Below the pieces are notes generated by a model that worked only from the letters and a program-made list of their open reading frames with translations, searched no databases and had not been told where the DNA came from. From the NCBI RefSeq assembly GCF_014836405.1, contig NZ_JACSQU010000001.1:496001-560000 (forward strand): a stretch of 64,000 nt of DNA, given 5' to 3'. Position 1 is the stretch's first letter. The number at the start of each line of letters is the position of its first letter. The stretch is from Brevundimonas guildfordensis (GTDB lineage: Bacteria > Pseudomonadota > Alphaproteobacteria > Caulobacterales > Caulobacteraceae). The position numbers were made by a program, and so were the translations under genes. Positions 45,726 to 55,724 of the stretch are shown piece by piece.

Positions 45726-46433
45726 ATGAAGATCAAAGCCGCCCTGATCGCCGTTTCGGCCGCCGCCCTGCTGGCCGCCTGCGGTCAACCCGCCGACACC
45801 GCCGGCGCCCCGACGACCGATGCTGCCTCGACCGCTCCGGTCGCGCTGAAGGCGACTGCCGGCGTCTATGTCATGGACCCCACCCACGCCTCGCTGCAAT
45901 GGTCGGTGCCGCACAACTCGATCTCGAACTACACGGCGCGCTTCAACAAGTTCGACGCCAAGATCACCCTCGACACCGAGAACCTGGCCAACAGCACGGT
46001 CGAGGCGACCATCGACCCGGCTTCGATCGACACCAACTTCCCCGGCGACTACGTCGGTACGCACGCCGCGACCGGCTTTAAGAGCTTCAGCGAAGACATC
46101 GCCAAGAACAAGGCGTTCCTAAACGCCACGGCCTTCCCGCAGATCACCTTCAAGTCGACCAAGGTCGAGCTGACCGGCTCGCGCACCGCCAAGGTGACGG
46201 GCGACCTGACCTTCCTGGGCGTCACCAAGCCGGTGACCCTGGACGCCACCTTCATCGGCGACCTGGAACAGCACCCCTTCGTGCCGGCGCCGGCCATCGG
46301 CTTCGCGGCTGAAGGCAAGTTCAAGCGCACCGATTTCGGCATGCCGCTGGGTCCGGTGGGCGATGAGGTGACCATCCGCTTCGACGCCGAGTTCATCAAG
46401 GAAGTCGCCCCGGCGGCTCCGGCCGCCCGATAG
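45726..46433 (+). CDS. YceI-family lipoprotein
   Basis: 235 residues. Lipobox LLAAC gives lipidated Cys19. The YceI lipocalin-like domain spans about 45-225: GVYVMDPTHASLQWSVPHN (first strand), ASIDTNFPGDYVG, FPQITFKSTKVEL and VTGDLTFLGVTKPVTLDATF. YceI proteins bind isoprenoid quinones or other amphiphiles in the periplasm. It lies 71 bases upstream of a cytochrome b561-YceI fusion, so the two probably form an operon in which both carry YceI domains. A weak GGGCGG/CCGCCC stem lies between them. Confidence 0.93.
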   Translation: MKIKAALIAVSAAALLAACGQPADTAGAPTTDAASTAPVALKATAGVYVMDPTHASLQWSVPHNSISNYTARFNKFDAKITLDTENLANSTVEATIDPASIDTNFPGDYVGTHAATGFKSFSEDIAKNKAFLNATAFPQITFKSTKVELTGSRTAKVTGDLTFLGVTKPVTLDATFIGDLEQHPFVPAPAIGFAAEGKFKRTDFGMPLGPVGDEVTIRFDAEFIKEVAPAAPAAR

Positions 46434-46504
46434 GCTAAAGCACGACGAAGGGGCGGGGCCGTTCGGTTCCGCCCTCTTCACGTTCAGACTGACGCGAGGC
46501 TACC

Positions 46505-47815
46505 ATGACCCGCCGCCCCAGCCGTTACAGCGCCGTCGCCATCGCCCTGCACTGGGTGATCGCGGTCGCCATCCTGTCGATGATCCCGATGGGCTGGTGG
46601 ATGAGCGACGCCATCAATGAGCCCGGCAGCCAGGCTCTGGCCTATCGTGTCTTTCAAATTCACAAGTCTATCGGCTTCCTGATCCTGGCGCTGACGGCGC
46701 TGCGGATCGTGTGGCGGCTGACGCACCCGGTTCCGGCCCTGCCCGGCGCCATGAAGGGGTGGGAGCAGTTCGCTGCGCGGGCGACGCACGCCGCCTTCTA
46801 CGCCCTGATGCTGGCTTTGCCGCTGACGGGTTGGGCCTATGTCTCAACGGGCTGGGCCGTGGCTACGGACACGCCGCTCGCCGTGGCGACCAGTTGGTTC
46901 GGCCTGTTCACTATTCCACACCTGCCCTTCATTGAGCATGCCTCCGAAGCCGCCCGACGCACGATCGCGTGGATGGCCATGGGCGCGCACAGCAAGCTGG
47001 CCTGGGGCGCGATCGTTCTGGTCGCCCTGCACGTCGGAGCGGCGCTCAAGCACCAGTTCCTGGATCGCGACGGCGTCCTCTCGCACATGATCCCGATGTT
47101 GCCGCACGGCGACGACAATCAGGGCGTTGCGCCTGATCCGACGCCGGCGGTCCGCTGGGCCGAGCGGTTGGCGGGCGTCGCCTTCGTGGTCGTCATCGGC
47201 GTTGCCTTCGGCATGGCCGCCAAGCCTGCGCCTACGACGGAAGGGCAGTCGGTGGCATCCGCTCCCGCTCCCGCCGCCGCGCCTGCGTCCGATACCGCTG
47301 TGACGCCGGGTACGGCGGCCGTCTGGACCGTGGACAAGGCCGCCTCGACGATCCAGTTCACGGGAACTCACACCGGCAAGGCCTTCACTGGTCGGTTCGA
47401 GCAATGGGACGCCCAAATCTGGTTCGATCCCGCCGACCTGGCCGGCTCCAAGGCTGTTGTGACTATCGAGACCGGCTCGGCCAAGACCGGGGACGCCACT
47501 CAAGAGGGCAGCCTGCCGGGCGCTGACTGGCTCGACACCGCGACCTATCCGACCGCCCGCTTTGAGACGTCGGGATTCAAGGCTCTGGGCGCAAACCGCT
47601 ATGAGGCGGCGGGAACCCTGCGCATCAAGGCGACGACCATCCCTGTCGTTCTGCCCTTCACCTTTGATGAGGCGAACGGCGCGGCCACGGTTGCGGGCAA
47701 GCTGGAGCTAGACCGGAGCGCGCTGAACATCGGCATAATGTCTGACGCAGGCGGCGACTGGGTGTCCAAGGTTATCGGCGTCGAGATCAAGGTGAAGGCG
47801 ACGCGAGCGGGTTAG
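46505..47815 (+). CDS. Cytochrome b561-YceI fusion protein
   Basis: 436 residues. The N-terminal about 190 residues are a four-helix b561-type cytochrome with heme-ligand candidates His16, His53, His95, His162 and His176 (LHWVIA, QIHKSIGF, ATHAAFY, AHSKL, ALHVGAAL). A fifth helix (about 213-230, AGVAFVVVIGVAFGMAA) and an Ala/Pro linker lead to a C-terminal YceI domain (about 273-436: VWTVDKAASTIQFTG, PTARFETSGFKAL, LRIKATTIPVVLPFTF). This makes a membrane electron carrier with its own periplasmic lipid-binding domain. Superoxide-oxidase activity (CybB-like) or quinone chemistry is inferred from the parts. Convergent with aroC. Confidence 0.94.
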   Translation: MTRRPSRYSAVAIALHWVIAVAILSMIPMGWWMSDAINEPGSQALAYRVFQIHKSIGFLILALTALRIVWRLTHPVPALPGAMKGWEQFAARATHAAFYALMLALPLTGWAYVSTGWAVATDTPLAVATSWFGLFTIPHLPFIEHASEAARRTIAWMAMGAHSKLAWGAIVLVALHVGAALKHQFLDRDGVLSHMIPMLPHGDDNQGVAPDPTPAVRWAERLAGVAFVVVIGVAFGMAAKPAPTTEGQSVASAPAPAAAPASDTAVTPGTAAVWTVDKAASTIQFTGTHTGKAFTGRFEQWDAQIWFDPADLAGSKAVVTIETGSAKTGDATQEGSLPGADWLDTATYPTARFETSGFKALGANRYEAAGTLRIKATTIPVVLPFTFDEANGAATVAGKLELDRSALNIGIMSDAGGDWVSKVIGVEIKVKATRAG

Positions 47816-47822
47816 ACCTCGC

Positions 47823-48908
47823 TCAGCCCACCTGCGCCCGGTGCCGCAGCATGGCGTCGGCCAGAACGATGGCGGCCATGGCCTCGACCACCGGCACGCC
47901 GCGCAGGGCGACGCAGGGATCGTGGCGGCCCTTGGTGCGCAGGTCGACTTCCTCGCCGTCGCGGTTGATCGACTGGCGCAGGGTCAGGATGGAGGAGGTT
48001 GGCTTGAACGCTACGCGCGCGGTCAGGGGCTGGCCGGAGGAGATGCCGCCCAGCACGCCGCCGGCCTTGTTCGACAGGAAGACCGGTCGGCCGTCCTCGC
48101 CCAGGCGCATTTCGTCGGCGTTGTCCTCGCCTGACAGCTCGGCGGCGGCAAAGCCAGCGCCGATCTCGACGCCCTTGACCGCATTGATGGACATCATCCC
48201 TGCCGCCAGTTCCGCGTCCAGCTTGCCGTAGAGAGGAGCGCCCCAGCCCGCTGGCACGCCGGTGACCTCGAGCGCCACGACAGCCCCGATGGATGAGCCG
48301 GCCTTGCGCACGCCATCCAGGTACTCTTCCCAAGCGGGTACGACCTCGGCCGAGGCGGCGAACAACGCGTTATCGTGGACCGCGTCGAAGTCGATCGCCT
48401 CGTCGGCGATGCGATGCGGGCCCAGCTGGACCACGCCCGCGCGAATGCGGACGCTCTCTCCCAGCACCTTGCGGGCCACGGCGCCCGCCGCCACGCGGCT
48501 GGCCGTCTCGCGGGCGGAGGATCGGCCTCCGCCGCGATGATCGCGCACGCCGTATTTGCTTTGGTAGGCATAATCCGCGTGGCCCGGGCGGAAGGCGCGG
48601 GCGATCTCGCCATAGTCCTTGGACCTTTGATCGGTGTTCTCGATCATCAGGCTGATCGGCGTGCCGGTCGTGACCATGCCGTTACCGTCGTCGAAAACGC
48701 CCGACAGGATGCGAACCTGGTCGGCCTCTTGCCGCTGGGTGACGAAGCGACTGCCGCCCGGCTTGCGCTGATCCAGGAGCGGCTGGATGTCGGCCTCGGT
48801 CAACGGGATCAGAGGCGGGCAGCCATCGACGACGCAGCCGATGGCTGGCCCGTGGCTTTCGCCCCAGGTGGTGATGCGGAACAGGTGGCCGAAGGTGTTG
48901 TGCGACAT
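47823..48908 (-). CDS. aroC: Chorismate synthase
   Basis: 361 residues from ATG 48908, the canonical start [20 protein letters not shown]. Converts EPSP to chorismate using reduced FMN. Further marks are [20 protein letters not shown] and [20 protein letters not shown], plus GEDNADEM near the C-terminus. Third shikimate-pathway gene in the window after aroK and aroB, but it is not linked to them in one operon. Starts 12 bases after the DnaJ-like gene stop, on the same strand. Confidence 0.97.
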   Translation of the reverse strand: MSHNTFGHLFRITTWGESHGPAIGCVVDGCPPLIPLTEADIQPLLDQRKPGGSRFVTQRQEADQVRILSGVFDDGNGMVTTGTPISLMIENTDQRSKDYGEIARAFRPGHADYAYQSKYGVRDHRGGGRSSARETASRVAAGAVARKVLGESVRIRAGVVQLGPHRIADEAIDFDAVHDNALFAASAEVVPAWEEYLDGVRKAGSSIGAVVALEVTGVPAGWGAPLYGKLDAELAAGMMSINAVKGVEIGAGFAAAELSGEDNADEMRLGEDGRPVFLSNKAGGVLGGISSGQPLTARVAFKPTSSILTLRQSINRDGEEVDLRTKGRHDPCVALRGVPVVEAMAAIVLADAMLRHRAQVG

Positions 48909-48919
48909 GATAGCGACGC

Positions 48920-49651
48920 TTAGGCCGCCATGCGCTGCGGCGTCCAGACCCGAGTGAAGCGAAGCAGCATGTCCTCCGCGGCCGACGGCAGGTCGTCGGA
49001 CGGGATCAGTTTGACGAATAGGTCGCCGGCGGGGCGCTTGCCGCGCGCCGGCAGGCCCAAACCGGGCAGGCGCAGGCGAACCGGCGCCGTCATGTCCGGC
49101 ACCAGCCACGCCGGTTGCGGCCCGGCGTGCGTGTCGATCTCGATCCGCCCGCCATCTCGCATCAGACGTGACGCGATAGGCCACTCCATGAACAGGTCGG
49201 CTCCCAGAACCGACAGGCCGTCGGCAGGGCGGATCAGGACTGGGATCAGTCCGTTGACGCCCGCCAGGCGGATGCGGTCCGCCGTACGCACGCCGGGCGG
49301 GACATGAACGAGCAGGTGACGGCCTGACGCCCTGAAACCGACCGTTCCCCCGCTCAAGGCCTGCATCGGCGTCAGCACGATCAGAGGCGGGACGGCCTGA
49401 CGCGCAGGCGGTGGCGTTTCAGTTCGGCTTGCGACGCGGATAGGAGCAGGGAGGGCAGGGAGCTCAGCCTGAAGAAGGCGGTAGGCCGCCACCGTTTGCC
49501 TGAATCGGTCGGCGTCGCCTTCAGGATGATCCGGGTGGGCAGCCTTGACGACGGCCCGAAACGCCGCTGCCAGCTCGTCGGAATCGGCGGGGCCGCGCAG
49601 CCCCAACAGAAGGCGTGCTTCCTGTTTAGAAAGAACCGGCTGCGCGTTCAT
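48920..49651 (-). CDS. Compact DnaJ-like protein (J-domain plus CTD)
   Basis: 243 residues from ATG 49651 (TTG at 49678 is the alternative). The N-terminal J-domain is short; HPD is in [11 protein letters not shown] near residue 40. There is no Gly/Phe region or zinc-finger. The C-terminal half (from about 95) contains [14 protein letters not shown] and [19 protein letters not shown], like a DnaJ substrate-binding CTD. It should work with DnaK as a CbpA/DjlA-like cochaperone. Two J-domain genes occur in the window, but they are not related in layout. Diverges from pdxH. Confidence 0.85.
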   Translation of the reverse strand: MNAQPVLSKQEARLLLGLRGPADSDELAAAFRAVVKAAHPDHPEGDADRFRQTVAAYRLLQAELPALPAPIRVASRTETPPPARQAVPPLIVLTPMQALSGGTVGFRASGRHLLVHVPPGVRTADRIRLAGVNGLIPVLIRPADGLSVLGADLFMEWPIASRLMRDGGRIEIDTHAGPQPAWLVPDMTAPVRLRLPGLGLPARGKRPAGDLFVKLIPSDDLPSAAEDMLLRFTRVWTPQRMAA

Positions 49652-49809
49652 TGCGCCAACCTGGGAGGTTATGGTCAAGACGAGGTTAACCGTCCGGCCG
49701 GCGTCACAATTTGTGGAGCAGTGAGGCCGCCCGCGCTTTGTCCTATTGACTCAGGCTTCATGTCAGCGACGGATGACTGACGCCTTGATGCGGCCCAGGA
49801 AGCCCCTTC

Positions 49810-50472
49810 ATGAATACGCCTGTTATCCCTCCCAGTCCCACCGCCGAAGATTACGCCGCCCAACTGGCGGCCAACGCCGATGAGACGATCTTTGAGCGCG
49901 ATGAACCAATCGGCTTGTTTCTCGAATGGCTGGAAGAGGCCAAGCGCAGCGAGCCTAACGATCCGAACGCCATGGCCTTGGCCACCGTCGATGCGGAGGG
50001 GGCGCCGGACGTGCGCATGGTTCTGCTGAAGGACGTTGCCTCGCGGGGCTTCACCTTCTTCTCGAACCAGGAGAGCGCGAAGGGCGAGCAACTGTGGGCG
50101 CATCCGACGGCCGCCTTGCTGTTCCATTGGAAAAGCCTGCGGCGACAGGTCCGCGTGCGCGGCGCGGTCGAACGGGTGAGCGAGGAGGAGGCCAGCGCCT
50201 ACTTCGCCAGCCGCGCACGAGAAAGCCGTATCGGCGCCTGGGCGTCTGACCAATCCCGGCCTCTAGGCAGCCGCGAGGAACTGGAGGCCAAGGTCGCCGA
50301 ACAGACGGCCCTGTTCGAGGGAGAAGACGTGCCGCGCCCTGATCGCTGGACCGGATGGCGTGTCCGCCCCGAGCAGATCGAGTTCTGGCGGGACCGTCCG
50401 TACCGGCTTCACGACCGGCTGCGGTTCGACCGCAGGGAGGCCACATGGTCGACAAGCCGGCTCTGGCCGTGA
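49810..50472 (+). CDS. pdxH: Pyridoxamine 5'-phosphate oxidase
   Basis: 220 residues. Oxidises pyridoxamine- or pyridoxine-5'-phosphate to PLP with FMN. Motifs: [20 protein letters not shown] (FMN site), [36 protein letters not shown] and the C-terminal [10 protein letters not shown]. Length and order are typical. Diverges from the DnaJ-like gene and converges with the TetR gene. Confidence 0.96.
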   Translation: MNTPVIPPSPTAEDYAAQLAANADETIFERDEPIGLFLEWLEEAKRSEPNDPNAMALATVDAEGAPDVRMVLLKDVASRGFTFFSNQESAKGEQLWAHPTAALLFHWKSLRRQVRVRGAVERVSEEEASAYFASRARESRIGAWASDQSRPLGSREELEAKVAEQTALFEGEDVPRPDRWTGWRVRPEQIEFWRDRPYRLHDRLRFDRREATWSTSRLWP

Positions 50473-50482
50473 GGCCAGCCGC

Positions 50483-51097
50483 TCAGACCTGATAACGCGA
50501 CAGGAAGGTCTGCACGGCGTCAGCGGCGATCTCTGTCGGTGCGCGCTCCGCTCTGATCTCGCCGCCCGTGATCATGGGTACGAAGAAGACGGGATGCTCG
50601 ACCATCCCCATGAGCTGGCCGGCCGCCCATGACGCCTTTTCCAGCTTCAACTCGCCGCTGGCTTCCATCTCTTTCAATGCGGTGATCAGCGGACCGCCGA
50701 AGTCCATTTTAGCCTTCTCAAAGAAGTCGATGGCCGCGGCTTCAAATCGCGAGCGTTCCGTTATGACCAAACGGAAGATAGCCTGGACGAAAGCGTCGCT
50801 CAGGAAATCAGCGTAGCCAGCGAGCAAGCCCTGCAGGCGCTCTTTGGGCGTTCCCGTGCAGGCCTGGACAGAAGACATCTTTGCCGCGAAGTCGCCCGCT
50901 GCTTCCTCAATCACCGCAGCGAAGAGGGCGGCCTTGTTCTCGAACATGGCATAGAGAGTGGCCGTGGACACGCCCGCCTCACGGGCGATGGGCTCCATCC
51001 GGGTCCCCACGTAGCCTTCGGTAATAAAATGCAGCCGCGCCTGCCGGACCAATGCGGTGCGCCGAGGATCTTCAATGCCGTGGATAAGGGCCGTCAT
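50483..51097 (-). CDS. TetR-family transcriptional regulator
   Basis: 204 residues. An N-terminal helix-turn-helix spans about 13-60 (ALVRQARLHFITEGYVGTRM, EAGVSTATLYAMFENKAALF). The C-terminal all-helical ligand pocket is of the TetR_C type with several helices (about 90-200). It is transcribed from the same strand as udk, 83 bases downstream, with a palindrome in the gap, so it may be autoregulated. The effector and regulated genes cannot be told. Confidence 0.9.
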   Translation of the reverse strand: MTALIHGIEDPRRTALVRQARLHFITEGYVGTRMEPIAREAGVSTATLYAMFENKAALFAAVIEEAAGDFAAKMSSVQACTGTPKERLQGLLAGYADFLSDAFVQAIFRLVITERSRFEAAAIDFFEKAKMDFGGPLITALKEMEASGELKLEKASWAAGQLMGMVEHPVFFVPMITGGEIRAERAPTEIAADAVQTFLSRYQV

Positions 51098-51139
51098 GGC
51101 GTTTACCCGCCTTTCGGCTAAGATTGCCCTGAAACGGTC

Positions 51140-51147
51140 GCAATTGC
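51140..51147. promoter_or_regulatory. Candidate TetR-type palindrome
   Basis: Perfect 8-base palindrome GCAATTGC, 42 bases upstream of the TetR-family start, in the only intergenic interval before it. TetR regulators commonly bind palindromes in their own promoter. It is short, so chance cannot be excluded. Confidence 0.3.
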
Positions 51148-51180
51148 AACGAGATCGTATCGTCCTCCGCGTGAACGGCG

Positions 51181-51825
51181 TTACGCTACCCAGGGCTCCA
51201 GCAGCGGATGAGCCAGGACAGGCGCAGCCAGCCGGACGACGGCCTGAGGGTCTTCCAGGCGTACGGCCGCGGTCGCGTCGGCGACGATGAAATCGGCATG
51301 GACCCTGGACGGTTCTGTCAGGCGCTCATGACCCGGCCGCACTGTGCCAAGATATTGCTGGATAACCGATTCCGCCGTGCGTCCTCGTTCGGTCTGGTCG
51401 CGCAGCAGGCGGCGGATGAAGCGGATGTCCGCAGGCGTGTCCACGAACACCTTGATGTCGAACAGCGCCGCCAGGCCCGGGGTGCAGAGCAGGTGGGTGC
51501 CCTCGACCACGATCACGTCGGTGGCGCTGACCGGTTCGCCTTGCGGCTCTCGCCCGTGGTGAATGAACGAATAGACGGGGGCGGTTATGGCCTGCCCGCT
51601 TTTGAGCGCAGCCAGGTCCGCAATCAGCAGATTGTGATCACGCGCCGCTACGTCGTCGAAGTCGTGGGTCGCGGCGTCGAAGCCCGGAACGGAAGCCGCG
51701 TCCAGGTAGTAGGAATCCTCCCTCAATAGCGTGGCGACGCCATCGGGAAGGGAGGAAACAAGGGCCTCGGCCAGCGTGCTCTTGCCCGAGCCCGAGCCGC
51801 CGGTGATTGCGATCAAAATGGTCAT
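51181..51825 (-). CDS. udk: Uridine kinase
   Basis: 214 residues, start fixed at ATG 51825 (MTILIAITGGSGSGKSTLAE). P-loop GGSGSGKST (9-17); the segment LLREDSYYLDAASVPGFDAA and THDFDDVAA hold the nucleoside-binding residues; VIVVEGTHLLCTPGLAALFD and RFIRRLLRDQTERGRTAESV follow. Phosphorylates uridine and cytidine in pyrimidine salvage. The uridine kinase annotation is supported by length and motif spacing; a phosphoribulokinase-like role is less likely. Confidence 0.85.
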   Translation of the reverse strand: MTILIAITGGSGSGKSTLAEALVSSLPDGVATLLREDSYYLDAASVPGFDAATHDFDDVAARDHNLLIADLAALKSGQAITAPVYSFIHHGREPQGEPVSATDVIVVEGTHLLCTPGLAALFDIKVFVDTPADIRFIRRLLRDQTERGRTAESVIQQYLGTVRPGHERLTEPSRVHADFIVADATAAVRLEDPQAVVRLAAPVLAHPLLEPWVA

Positions 51826-51995
51826 GGGCGCTCTACTTCCTCCGGACGCGCGGCAACGCAAGTCCGGAAGGGTCGGTTTATGGCGATCTGTCGCGCCCAG
51901 CCTTCCCTTGCGTCACGTTGCCTGTGGCTGTTCACCTGTCTTAGCGTGACGACAAGCGCCGTTTTCAACCAGGCGCATTTACGAGGGAATGCCTA

Positions 51996-53627
<1,632 letters not shown>

Positions 53628-53645
53628 TGGCGTCGGAGGAAGCCC

Positions 53646-54326
53646 ATGTCGAACACCCATCCCAAGGGAAGCTGGCTGGCTCAGCTGCTTCTGGCGGCCA
53701 CGCTTCTCGCGCCGGTCCTGCTGTTGGTCGCCGTCGTCGGAACGCGAGCGCAGCTGTGGAGCCTGGAGTTCGGCATGGGTGTTCTCGGCCTCACGGTCGG
53801 GCGCATCCTTGCCTATCTCGGCCTTGCGGCGGCCCTGGCCGCCTGCCTGTTGGCGTTTCGCGAGCGTCGGCTGCTGGGGATCGCCGCCGCAGCCTTGCTG
53901 ATCGCCGGGGTTACGGTCGGCGGCTTTGCGTTTCAGGAGCGCCGCTTCAGCGAGGCGCCGCGCGATGTGACCACTGACCTGGACGAGCCGCCTGCCTTCG
54001 GCCGTATTCTGGCGGCGGAACGACGTCTGGCGGGGGCGGGCGACAGCCAACCCCAAGCCTGTCCGGGGCTGGCGGCCGCGTCGACCCAGGTCGCGCCGGA
54101 AACGGCCGCCTGGGCGCTGGAAAAAGCGGGGTTCACCGTCCTGGGTACAGCCCCGTTCCGGGTCGACGGGCGTAAAGAGGGCGCCTGGTTCGGCGTGACG
54201 CACGATGTCACTGTCCGCATTCGCCCAGGCCGGACAGACGTGCGTGTGGCCGGGCGCGACAGCCTGCATATCGGCGATGAAGCCTGCCGCCTCGCCAAGG
54301 CGGTGGTGGCGGAACTGACGCCCTAG
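53646..54326 (+). CDS. DUF1499 membrane protein
   Basis: 226 residues with GGAGGA upstream. Three N-terminal membrane helices (AQLLLAATLLAPVLLLVAVV, VGRILAYLGLAAALAACLLA, IAAAALLIAGVTVGGFAF) are followed by a soluble domain matching DUF1499 (RDVTTDLDEPPAFG, FTVLGTAPFRVDGRKEGAWF, DVTVRIRPGRTDVRVAGRDS). Domain role unknown. Probably cotranscribed with the acyl-CoA ligase. Its TAG stop overlaps the stop of the convergent hydrolase in a CTAG. Confidence 0.85.
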   Translation: MSNTHPKGSWLAQLLLAATLLAPVLLLVAVVGTRAQLWSLEFGMGVLGLTVGRILAYLGLAAALAACLLAFRERRLLGIAAAALLIAGVTVGGFAFQERRFSEAPRDVTTDLDEPPAFGRILAAERRLAGAGDSQPQACPGLAAASTQVAPETAAWALEKAGFTVLGTAPFRVDGRKEGAWFGVTHDVTVRIRPGRTDVRVAGRDSLHIGDEACRLAKAVVAELTP

Positions 54327-55240
54327 GCCGCGCCGGTCAGCCCCCAGATTGCGCCAAGCTCGGCTCGAGGCTCGACTTGCACACGGCCTTCCTTCTGCAG
54401 CTTGATCAGGTGCGCCAGTACCGAAAGGCTTGCGGCCGGCCATAGGCGCGCATCGACGGCGGCGTAAAGGGCTGGCACCATTTGCGCGATGGTCCGGTCC
54501 CCAGACGCCAGCCGGGCCATGATCTGGGCTTCGCGCTCCAGTCGGTGCGCGCGATAGGCCTTGAGGAACGGCGCGACCTGGGTGATCGCCGGGCCATGGG
54601 TGGGCCAGATGGTCGAAAAACCCCGCGACAGCACGTCGTCGAGGCTCTGCATATAGGCGGCCATGTCGCCGTCAGGCGGCGCCACTACGGTGGTCGACCA
54701 CCCCATGATGTGGTCGCCGCTGAACAGAGCGTTCTCTTCCCTCAGGATGAAGGCCATGTGGTTCGAGGCGTGGCCCGGCGTGGCCATCGCCTCCAGTGTC
54801 CAGCCGTCTCCCTCGATCCGCTCTGCGCCGGTCAGGATGACGTCGGGATGGAAGTCCTCGTCTTCATCCTCATCCAGAGCGCTGTCTGAGGCGTGAGTGG
54901 TGCGCGTCGGCGGTTGCATCGCCAGAATCGGCGCGCCCCCGACCGCTTCGGCGAACGGGCGGGCGAGGGGGGCGTGATCGCGGTGCGTATGCGTGACCAG
55001 CACATGACTGACGTCGCGTCCCGCGACAGCGCGCAGCAGGGCGTCCATGTGAGCGTCATCCAGCGGGCCCGGATCAATGACCGCCACGCCCGCGCCAGGC
55101 CGATCCCGGCCGACGATATAGGTCCCTGTTCCCGTGAAGGTGAATGGCCCTGGATTGTCCGCGACGACGCGCTGGATCAGAGGCGAAACCTGATCGCGGC
55201 GCCCGTAGGCGAAGTCGAACTGGCGAACGTAGGGGATCAT
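54323..55240 (-). CDS. MBL-fold metallo-hydrolase (LACTB2/RNase Z-like)
   Basis: The start is set at ATG 55240 (MIPYVRQFDFAYGRRDQVSP) since the upstream codons of the long open frame are not family-like; 305 residues. HVLVTHTHRDHAPL is the HxHxDH site, GHASNHMAFI supplies a later metal His and GDHIMGWSTTVVAPPDGDM the Asp; the C-terminal winged segment follows LHLIKLQKEGRVQ-like residues. Acts on a thioester, RNA or unknown substrate. Overlaps DUF1499 by 4 bases, convergent. Confidence 0.88.
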   Translation of the reverse strand: MIPYVRQFDFAYGRRDQVSPLIQRVVADNPGPFTFTGTGTYIVGRDRPGAGVAVIDPGPLDDAHMDALLRAVAGRDVSHVLVTHTHRDHAPLARPFAEAVGGAPILAMQPPTRTTHASDSALDEDEDEDFHPDVILTGAERIEGDGWTLEAMATPGHASNHMAFILREENALFSGDHIMGWSTTVVAPPDGDMAAYMQSLDDVLSRGFSTIWPTHGPAITQVAPFLKAYRAHRLEREAQIMARLASGDRTIAQMVPALYAAVDARLWPAASLSVLAHLIKLQKEGRVQVEPRAELGAIWGLTGAA

Positions 55241-55462
55241 GGCTGACGACCGGACCGAGGAACGTAGGGCCTGCGCTTCACGATTATCATAATGGAAAAT
55301 ATGGACCGATTCATCGCCGAAGGCAGGGTGGGGCGAGGCATCTTGAAATGACATCGAGCCGAAACCGAGCTTTGGGGTTCGGAGACGCGCCTGCGAAAGC
55401 GGCGATGACCTTGTGATCATTCACCGAATGGCGCCGTATCAACATCGAAAGGGAAGGGCGGT

Positions 55463-55498
55463 GCGCCACTCCCTCAAATGCTTGAGAAGGAGTGGCGC
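55463..55498 (-). terminator. Nested hairpin that includes the tRNA-Asp 3' end
   Basis: A 10-base inverted repeat GCGCCACTCC (55463-55472) / GGAGTGGCGC (55489-55498) encloses a second repeat CTCAA (55473-55477) / TTGAG (55482-55486). The distal arm on the plus strand is the tRNA's own CGCCA end and the bases after it. On the minus strand it is followed by a pyrimidine-rich CCCTTCCCTTTC, so it could terminate or guide 3' trimming of the tRNA transcript. Confidence 0.7.
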
Positions 55499-55569
55499 GA
55501 GTGACGGGGCTCGAACCCGCGACCTCCGGCGTGACAGGCCGGCACTCTAACCAACTGAGCTACACCCGC
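55493..55569 (-). tRNA. tRNA-Asp (anticodon GUC)
   Basis: 77 bases with an encoded CCA (55493-55495). Acceptor stem GCGGGTG / CACTCGC (one G-U pair), D arm GCTCAGTTGGTTAGAGT, anticodon loop CTGTCAC, T arm GGGTTCGAGCCCC. Reads Asp GAC/GAU codons. It lies between the hydrolase and the peptidase gene with no integrase or att repeat. Confidence 0.98.
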
Positions 55570-55724
55570 GTTGCTCCCCCCGCGAGGAGGAGAGGAAGGA
55601 GCGGATACGGGGCGTCGCCGCTTCGGTCAAGCGCATTGTCGCGCTTTTGATAAAAATCTGCGAATTCAGGTGTTAGCGGCCAGAATGGGAGGAACGTCGC
55701 AGACCGAAGTTCCTCCTGTTCTCG

